Part shown: in pieces, positions 58,554-64,000 of the stretch | How positions within the stretch are numbered: position 1 is the stretch's first letter | Layout: each line of letters starts with the position of its first letter | NCBI RefSeq assembly: GCF_022601715.1 | Contig: NZ_JAKVIM010000013.1 | Location: 1 to 64,000, forward strand | Source: Acinetobacter zhairuonensis | Lineage (GTDB): Bacteria > Pseudomonadota > Gammaproteobacteria > Pseudomonadales > Moraxellaceae | Reading direction: 5' to 3' | Length of the DNA stretch: 64,000 bases | Made by a program: the position numbers and the translations under genes | Notes under the pieces: generated by a model | What the model was told of the DNA's origin: nothing | Database searches by the model: none | What the model saw: the letters and a program-made list of their open reading frames with translations, nothing else

Positions 58554-59612
58554 ATGAGCCAATTTGCACCATTAACGATTAAATCCATTCAGCCACAAAC
58601 TGAACAGGCGATTTGCATTTCATTTGATTTGGCACCTGAGCAGTTCGCTGCATTTGATTATCAACCAGGACAACACTTAACCATTCGTCATGTTACCGAT
58701 GAAGGTGAACTACGTCGTTGCTACTCCATTTGTAGCGATGTTGCGGAAGACATGAGCATTGCGATTAAGAAAATTGATCAGGGTCAATTTTCAACGTGGG
58801 CGAATGACCACTTAAAAGCAGGTGATGTGCTTGAAGTGATGCCACCGCAAGGCGTGTTCTTCCAGAAAGCTGCGAAAGTTGGTGGTCAGAACTATCTTGG
58901 TTTTGCCGCAGGCAGTGGCATTACCCCAATCCTGTCGATTGTAAAATCAGTCCTAAACCGTCAAGCCGATGCAACATTCACTTTGGTCTATGGCAACCGT
59001 TCTTGGAAACAAACCATGTTTGCAGAACAAATCATGGATTTAAAAGACCGCTTTAAAGAACGTCTGCAACTGATCAATATCTTTTCTCGTGAAATGAATG
59101 ACAGTGAAATTTTTAATGGTCGTATTGATGCAGAAAAATTACAGCAACTGTTCAAGGCTGAATTGATTAATGCTGATACGGATCATTGCTTTGCCTGTGG
59201 TCCAGAAGAAATGATGACGGCTGTAGAAACCGTGTTGCCAGAGTTAGGTATTGAGCGTAGTAAAATTCACACTGAACGTTTTAATACAGGCACTGCACCA
59301 CGCGCAACTGCACAGCAAATCGAAAGCCGTAGTGAAGAAAAGGTCAACATTATTCTGGATGGTCGTGAACTGATCATTGAAGTGTCTAAACAAGATGACA
59401 GCATTTTAGATGCAGCGCTTCGTGCAGGTGCGGACTTGCCGTATGCATGTAAAGGCGGTGTCTGTGCAACTTGTAAATGTAAAGTGCTCGAAGGTCAGGT
59501 CGAAATGGCGATCAACTATAGCCTTGAACAAGATGAAGTTGAAAAAGGTTATGTATTGAGCTGTCAGGCATTGCCAACTTCAGCCAATGTACGTTTGAGC
59601 TTTGACGAATAA
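58554..59612 (+). CDS. paaE: Phenylacetyl-CoA epoxidase reductase PaaE
   Basis: A 352-residue reductase that passes electrons from NADPH to PaaA. The FAD domain has QPGQHLTIRH near residue 38 and RRCYSICSD near 55. The NAD(P) domain has YLGFAAGSGITPILSIVKSVL near 117 and FACGPEEMM near 215. The C-terminal 2Fe-2S ferredoxin domain has PYACKGGVCATCKCKVLEG near 298 plus a fourth Cys in VLSCQA near 340. It is preceded by an AGAGGG site. Confidence 0.95.
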   Translation: MSQFAPLTIKSIQPQTEQAICISFDLAPEQFAAFDYQPGQHLTIRHVTDEGELRRCYSICSDVAEDMSIAIKKIDQGQFSTWANDHLKAGDVLEVMPPQGVFFQKAAKVGGQNYLGFAAGSGITPILSIVKSVLNRQADATFTLVYGNRSWKQTMFAEQIMDLKDRFKERLQLINIFSREMNDSEIFNGRIDAEKLQQLFKAELINADTDHCFACGPEEMMTAVETVLPELGIERSKIHTERFNTGTAPRATAQQIESRSEEKVNIILDGRELIIEVSKQDDSILDAALRAGADLPYACKGGVCATCKCKVLEGQVEMAINYSLEQDEVEKGYVLSCQALPTSANVRLSFDE

Positions 59613-59633
59613 GCCTGAACGAGGAGCGGCAAG

Positions 59634-60404
59634 ATGGAATACATTAAAACCAGTTCTCCAAAATCGGGCGTGGTACTGATAGAACTGAACCGACCTGAAA
59701 AGCGTAATGCCTTAAACAATGCCACCTTGCAAGAAATTGCAGACTGCCTGCAACAGCTCGAAGCGGATACCGCGGTGAAAGTGGTGGTGATTACAGGTAA
59801 TCCACAATGTTTTGCCGCAGGTGCAGACCTGAATGAATTGTCTAAGCTAGATGTAGTCAGTATTCAGCAAGATTTGCGCCCACAGTTGTGGAAACGCATT
59901 GATGAGTTTTCTAAACCGCTGATTATGGCAATCAATGGCTATGCCTTTGGTGCGGGCTTTGAGCTGGCACTGCATGGTGACATTGTGCTTGCGGGTGAAA
60001 ATGCACAATTTGCTTTGCCAGAAATTGGCTTAGGGATGTTGCCTGGTGCAGGGGGTACACAGCGTTTAGCACGTTTGGTTGGTCAGCAACTCACCATGCG
60101 CTGGGCGATGACAGGCGAAATGATTTCTGCGCAAACCGCGCTGCAACATGGCATTACCAGCCAAGTATGTCCAGTGGGTTTAACCGTGCAATATGCGGTG
60201 GAATTGGCAGGAAAAATTGCCAAACAAGCGCCATTAGCCATCCGTGTGATCAAGCAGTCCTTGAAATCGATTCATGAAGTGACTTTAAGCCAAGGCTTAA
60301 AGCTGGAACGTCAGCATTTCGTTTGGTTGGCGGCAACGCAAGATCGCCAAGAAGGCATTAATGCATTTTTAGAGAAAAGAAAACCAGAATTTAGAGGTGT
60401 GTAA
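59634..60404 (+). CDS. paaF: 2,3-dehydroadipyl-CoA hydratase PaaF
   Basis: A 256-residue crotonase-fold enzyme. Motifs are LNRPEKRNALNNATLQEI near residue 19, VVITGNPQCFAAGADLNEL near 50 (oxyanion residue), AINGYAFGAGFELALHGDIVLA near 101, and LPEIGLGMLPGAGGTQRLARLVG near 128 with catalytic Glu. It hydrates 2,3-dehydroadipyl-CoA to 3-hydroxyadipyl-CoA. PaaF and PaaG are distinguished by order and by the Glu-rich hydratase active site. Its stop overlaps the paaG start in TAATG. Confidence 0.9.
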   Translation: MEYIKTSSPKSGVVLIELNRPEKRNALNNATLQEIADCLQQLEADTAVKVVVITGNPQCFAAGADLNELSKLDVVSIQQDLRPQLWKRIDEFSKPLIMAINGYAFGAGFELALHGDIVLAGENAQFALPEIGLGMLPGAGGTQRLARLVGQQLTMRWAMTGEMISAQTALQHGITSQVCPVGLTVQYAVELAGKIAKQAPLAIRVIKQSLKSIHEVTLSQGLKLERQHFVWLAATQDRQEGINAFLEKRKPEFRGV

Positions 60405-61195
60405 TGGAATACCAAACCGTAATTGTTGAAGAAAAAAATGCAGTGGGCTATTTAACCTTTAACCGTCCACAACAACTTAACAGTTTTAATGAAACCATGC
60501 ACAAAGAAGTATCGAGCGTACTTAAAGCATGGTCTAAAGACAGCACGATTCGTGCAGTCGTGATCTCTGCTGAAGGTCGTGGTTTCTGTGCAGGTCAGGA
60601 CTTAAATGACCGTGTGGTGGACCCGAATTCAGATTCACCAGATTTAGGGCTGTCGATTGAAAAATATTACAACCCACTGATCAAACTGATTACTGAAATG
60701 CCAAAACCAGTGATCTGTGCCGTGAATGGGGTTGCAGCAGGTGCAGGTGCCAACATTGCTTTGGCATGTGACTTGGTGGTTGCTGCAAAATCAGCATCAT
60801 TTATTCAAGCCTTCTGCCGCTTAGGTTTGGTTCCAGATTCTGGTGGAACTTGGTTCCTGCCACGCTTGGTCGGTCGTGCTCAGGCCATGGGTTTAGCCAT
60901 GTTGGGTGATAAAATTCCAGCAGAACAAGCGGTGCAATTGGGCATGATTTGGCAAGTGGTTGAAGATGATGCCTTGAAAGCTGAATCACAAAAATTGGCT
61001 GAACATCTGGCGAAACAACCAACTTACGGGTTATCCCTGATCAAGAAAGCCATTCATGCCGCTGCTCACAATAATTTAGATGATCAATTGATTCTAGAAC
61101 GTGATTTACAGCGTTTAGCAGGTCGTTCAAGCGATTACCGTGAAGGCGTACAAGCCTTTATGCAAAAGCGCACCCCAGAATATAAAGGTTGCTAA
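60404..61195 (+). CDS. paaG: 1,2-epoxyphenylacetyl-CoA isomerase PaaG
   Basis: A 263-residue crotonase-fold isomerase. Motifs are LTFNRPQQLNSFNETMHKEV near residue 16, VVISAEGRGFCAGQDLNDR near 47, AVNGVAAGAGANIALACDLVVAA near 106, and FCRLGLVPDSGGTWFLPRLVG near 133, where Asp replaces the second hydratase Glu as in PaaG. It converts the epoxide to oxepin-CoA. It is translationally coupled to paaF and four bases before paaH. Confidence 0.92.
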   Translation: MEYQTVIVEEKNAVGYLTFNRPQQLNSFNETMHKEVSSVLKAWSKDSTIRAVVISAEGRGFCAGQDLNDRVVDPNSDSPDLGLSIEKYYNPLIKLITEMPKPVICAVNGVAAGAGANIALACDLVVAAKSASFIQAFCRLGLVPDSGGTWFLPRLVGRAQAMGLAMLGDKIPAEQAVQLGMIWQVVEDDALKAESQKLAEHLAKQPTYGLSLIKKAIHAAAHNNLDDQLILERDLQRLAGRSSDYREGVQAFMQKRTPEYKGC

Positions 61196-61198
61196 AAC

Positions 61199-62755
61199 AT
61201 GGATAAGATCAATTTACAGCAGGCACCTGTCGCTGTAATTGGTGCAGGTACCATGGGAATTGGTATCGCCCAGTTAGCTGCGATGCATGGACATCAAACC
61301 TATGTGTATGATGTGGATGCCAGTAAAACGGAAGCTGCATTACAGCAACTTGCTGCACAACTCACAAAGCGTGTGCAAGCAGGAAAAATGACGCAGGAAC
61401 TGTATGACAGTACTTTTGCCAATTTAAGCGTTGCGCATGAGTTAGCACAGTTAGCACCCGCACAACTGATTATTGAAGCGATTGTTGAAAAGAAAGAAGT
61501 CAAGCAAAGCTTGTTTCAACAGTTGGCTGCAGTGTGTTCTGAACATACAATTTTTGCATCGAATACGTCTTCAATTTCAATTACAGCCATTGCTGCTGCG
61601 ATTCCACATCCAGAGCGTGTTGTTGGGGTGCATTTCTTTAACCCAGCACCGGTGATGAAACTGGTGGAAATTATCCGTGGTTTAAAAAGTTCAAACGCGA
61701 TTGCAGATGCATTGCTGGAACTGATGAAGTCATGGAACAAAGTGCCGGTATTGGCAAAATCGACGCCTGGTTTCATCGTCAATCGTGTGGCGCGTCCATA
61801 CTATGCGGAAGCATTCCGTGCATTACAGGAAAATGTGACACGCCCTGAAGAACTCGATTTTATTCTGCGTGAATGTGGTCGCTTCGCCATGGGTCCATGC
61901 GAATTAACCGATTTAATTGGTCAAGATGTCAATTTCTCGGTCACGCAAAGTGTCTATCAAGAATTCTTTTATGAGCCGCGTTATCGTCCATCCTTGATTC
62001 AAAAAGAACTGGTGGATGCAGGTTGCTTTGGTCGCAAAACTAAACAAGGTTTTTACGATTATATGCAAACAACGCCAAGCCCACAGTTTGAATTGCCTGT
62101 ACGCTATGCCAAGTCTGTTGAGAAACTGGCAATCACCGTGAAAGGCGATTGGAAACATTCTTCTGGTTTAATTGAACGTTTGGCTCACGCTTCACATCTT
62201 GAAGTCAAGTTTCAAGAAGGTGCGCAGGATGAAATATTGGTCGGTGAAGTGTCAATTCGTCTTTCATTGGGTGAGTCGGTTGATCTGGATTATGCCGATC
62301 AGAAAGTCGTGTTGATGGATTGGCATGCAGACTGGGAACAAGCCAAAGCAATTCCAGTGGTGGCTTCAGTAGCATGTTCAGAAGCTGATCAGTCGGTTGT
62401 TGATATTTTATTTATTGGCATGAATGTGATACCACTGTGGACACAGGATCATGCAGGACTTTATGTGTTACGAACCATTTCAATGTTGGTGAATGAAGCC
62501 TGTGAAGCGGTGTTACATGACATTGCATCAGAACAAGATATTGATTCTGCAATGAAATATGGTGTGAACTATCCGCAAGGTCCGTTCCAGTGGGCAGAAA
62601 AAATAGGATACAACACTATTTTACAAACTCTGAAAAATCTGTATCGTATTTATGGTGAAGAACGCTACAGACCAAGTATATATTTAGCGAAGAAAACTGC
62701 ACGAGGACAGGTGCAAAACAGCCCGCAATCACAACAATTTCTTATTGCAGGCTAA
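61199..62755 (+). CDS. paaH: 3-hydroxyacyl-CoA dehydrogenase PaaH
   Basis: A 518-residue NAD-dependent dehydrogenase, long form with two C-terminal 3HCDH domains. The NAD motif is VAVIGAGTMGIGIAQLAAMHGHQTYVYD near residue 11. Other motifs are FASNTSSISITAIAA near 118 (catalytic Ser), VVGVHFFNPAPVMKLVEII near 139 (catalytic His) and KSTPGFIVNRVARPYYAEAFR near 186. The second domain has AMKYGVNYPQGPFQWAEKIG near 450. It oxidises 3-hydroxyadipyl-CoA to 3-oxoadipyl-CoA. Confidence 0.93.
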   Translation: MDKINLQQAPVAVIGAGTMGIGIAQLAAMHGHQTYVYDVDASKTEAALQQLAAQLTKRVQAGKMTQELYDSTFANLSVAHELAQLAPAQLIIEAIVEKKEVKQSLFQQLAAVCSEHTIFASNTSSISITAIAAAIPHPERVVGVHFFNPAPVMKLVEIIRGLKSSNAIADALLELMKSWNKVPVLAKSTPGFIVNRVARPYYAEAFRALQENVTRPEELDFILRECGRFAMGPCELTDLIGQDVNFSVTQSVYQEFFYEPRYRPSLIQKELVDAGCFGRKTKQGFYDYMQTTPSPQFELPVRYAKSVEKLAITVKGDWKHSSGLIERLAHASHLEVKFQEGAQDEILVGEVSIRLSLGESVDLDYADQKVVLMDWHADWEQAKAIPVVASVACSEADQSVVDILFIGMNVIPLWTQDHAGLYVLRTISMLVNEACEAVLHDIASEQDIDSAMKYGVNYPQGPFQWAEKIGYNTILQTLKNLYRIYGEERYRPSIYLAKKTARGQVQNSPQSQQFLIAG

Positions 62756-62768
62756 AGGAAGAAGACAG

Positions 62769-63980
62769 ATGGAACAAGTTTATATTTTAGATGGCATTCG
62801 CACACCAATTGGTCGTTATGCAGGTGGTTTAAGCGGTATTCGTGCCGATGACTTGGCGGCATTACCAATTCAGTATTTGAAAAATCAACATCCACATTTA
62901 CCTTGGAATGAATTGGATGAAGTGATCTTAGGTTGTGCTAACCAAGCCGGTGAAGATAACCGTAATGTGGCGCGTATGGCGTCATTATTGGCAGGTTTAC
63001 CTGATTCAGTGCCTGCCATTACCGTGAACCGTTTATGTGCTTCTGGCTTAGATGCGGTAGGACTTGCAGCACGTGCGATCAAATCGGGCGAAGTACAATT
63101 TGTCTTGGCAGGCGGCGTTGAGTCGATGAGCCGTGCACCCTTTGTACAATCGAAAGCAACCACTGCATTTAGTCGTACGCCTGAAATCTTCGACACCACC
63201 ATTGGCTGGCGTTTTATCAATCCAAAATTCAAAGCTAATTTTGGTGTAGATAGCATGCCTGAAACCGCTGAACACGTGGCGGAAAAATATCAAATTAGCC
63301 GTGATGACCAAGATTTGTTTGCTTATCGCAGTCAGCAAAAAACGGCAGTTGCACAGCAAAATGGTGTTTTGGCTGAAGAAATTTTGCCAGTGACCATTCA
63401 AGACCGTAAGAAAAACAGCATCACCATTGATAGCGATGAGCATCCACGTGCAGATACGACTGTGGATGCCTTGGCCGCCTTAAAAGCACCTTTCCGTAAA
63501 GAAGGCGGTTCAGTCACTGCGGGCAATGCTTCTGGCGTAAATGATGGCGCGGCATGCATGTTACTGGGCAGTCCAGAGTTTGCAAGCAAGCATGGTTTAA
63601 AACCTTTGGCAAAAGTGGTGGCCATTGCCCAAGCTGGGGTTGAAGCGAAATACATGGGCATTGGTCCGGTACCCGCGGTACAAAAAGTATTGAAGCAAAC
63701 AGGCTTAAGCCTTGACCAAATGGATGTGATTGAACTGAATGAAGCCTTTGCTGCGCAGTCGCTTGCCGTGATGCGTGAACTCGGTTTGCAAGATGATGAT
63801 CACCGTGTCAATCCAAATGGCGGTGCGATTGCACTGGGTCATCCACTGGGCATGAGTGGCACACGTTTGGTGATTACTGCCATGAAAGAATTGAAGCGTC
63901 GCAATGGAAAATACGCGCTCTGCACCATGTGTGTGGGTGTCGGACAAGGTGTCGCACTGATTATTGAAAATGTGGATTAA
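62769..63980 (+). CDS. paaJ: 3-oxoadipyl-CoA / 3-oxo-5,6-dehydrosuberyl-CoA thiolase PaaJ
   Basis: A 403-residue thiolase. The catalytic Cys is in VNRLCASGLDAVGLAARAI near residue 87. GGVESMSRAPFVQSKATTAF is near 120, NASGVNDGAACMLLG near 255, the catalytic His in NPNGGAIALGHPLGMSGTRLV near 350, and the second Cys in YALCTMCVGVGQG near 385. It cleaves off acetyl-CoA twice, giving succinyl-CoA at the end. AAGGAAG precedes ATG 62769. The near-identical PcaF is the alternative name, but the operon favours PaaJ. A ribosome site at 63995-64000 announces another gene, probably paaK. Confidence 0.93.
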   Translation: MEQVYILDGIRTPIGRYAGGLSGIRADDLAALPIQYLKNQHPHLPWNELDEVILGCANQAGEDNRNVARMASLLAGLPDSVPAITVNRLCASGLDAVGLAARAIKSGEVQFVLAGGVESMSRAPFVQSKATTAFSRTPEIFDTTIGWRFINPKFKANFGVDSMPETAEHVAEKYQISRDDQDLFAYRSQQKTAVAQQNGVLAEEILPVTIQDRKKNSITIDSDEHPRADTTVDALAALKAPFRKEGGSVTAGNASGVNDGAACMLLGSPEFASKHGLKPLAKVVAIAQAGVEAKYMGIGPVPAVQKVLKQTGLSLDQMDVIELNEAFAAQSLAVMRELGLQDDDHRVNPNGGAIALGHPLGMSGTRLVITAMKELKRRNGKYALCTMCVGVGQGVALIIENVD

Positions 63981-64000
63981 TGAATAATCTACAAAAGGAA

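Overview
The window reads as chromosomal DNA of a gamma-proteobacterium of the genus Acinetobacter. The evidence is gene content and order: minCDE followed by a PA4642-family gene, bamE divergent from fur, dut-algC-argB, sbcD-sbcC with a very glutamine-rich SbcC, a PobR/PobA pair and a paa cluster. The tmRNA tag ANDESYALAA also fits. Base composition is moderately AT-rich. The species cannot be fixed from sequence reading alone.

Layout: 1-122 is the 3' end of tuf and its terminator. 416-40305 is mostly conserved housekeeping DNA: rimI and the N-degron transferases bpt and aat; trxB; ftsK; a LysR/AEC transporter pair; minCDE; membrane and envelope genes; rep; dut-algC-argB; an OlsB-like acyltransferase; bacteriohemerythrin; rnfH; bamE/fur; sbcDC; hemB-thiO; an emrAB-type efflux pair; glpK. 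A probable small RNA lies on the minus strand near 31383-31560.

40436-40794 is ssrA (tmRNA). Directly downstream is a decayed accessory segment (about 40795-45863). It holds an integrase stub, an internally deleted IS5-family element, an orphan Imm71/72-like immunity gene, a SUMF1-domain lipoprotein, and a tandem array of paralogous membrane proteins that resemble the putative T6SS effector family of Acinetobacter. The array shows a C-terminal scrap of one copy, a copy split at a T10 tract, an intact copy and a broken copy carrying a (TTTTG)6 repeat. No T6SS structural gene is present.

46074-64000 is largely aromatic catabolism. pobR/pobA are divergent around a recognisable operator. A GNAT/XRE-cupin pair and a short patch of unrecognised AT-rich genes follow. 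Then come a spinster-type MFS transporter, paaZ (minus) and the divergent paaABCDEFGHJ operon (plus), which continues past the window edge. PobA feeds 4-hydroxybenzoate to protocatechuate. The Paa enzymes turn phenylacetyl-CoA into acetyl-CoA and succinyl-CoA through an epoxide and an oxepin.
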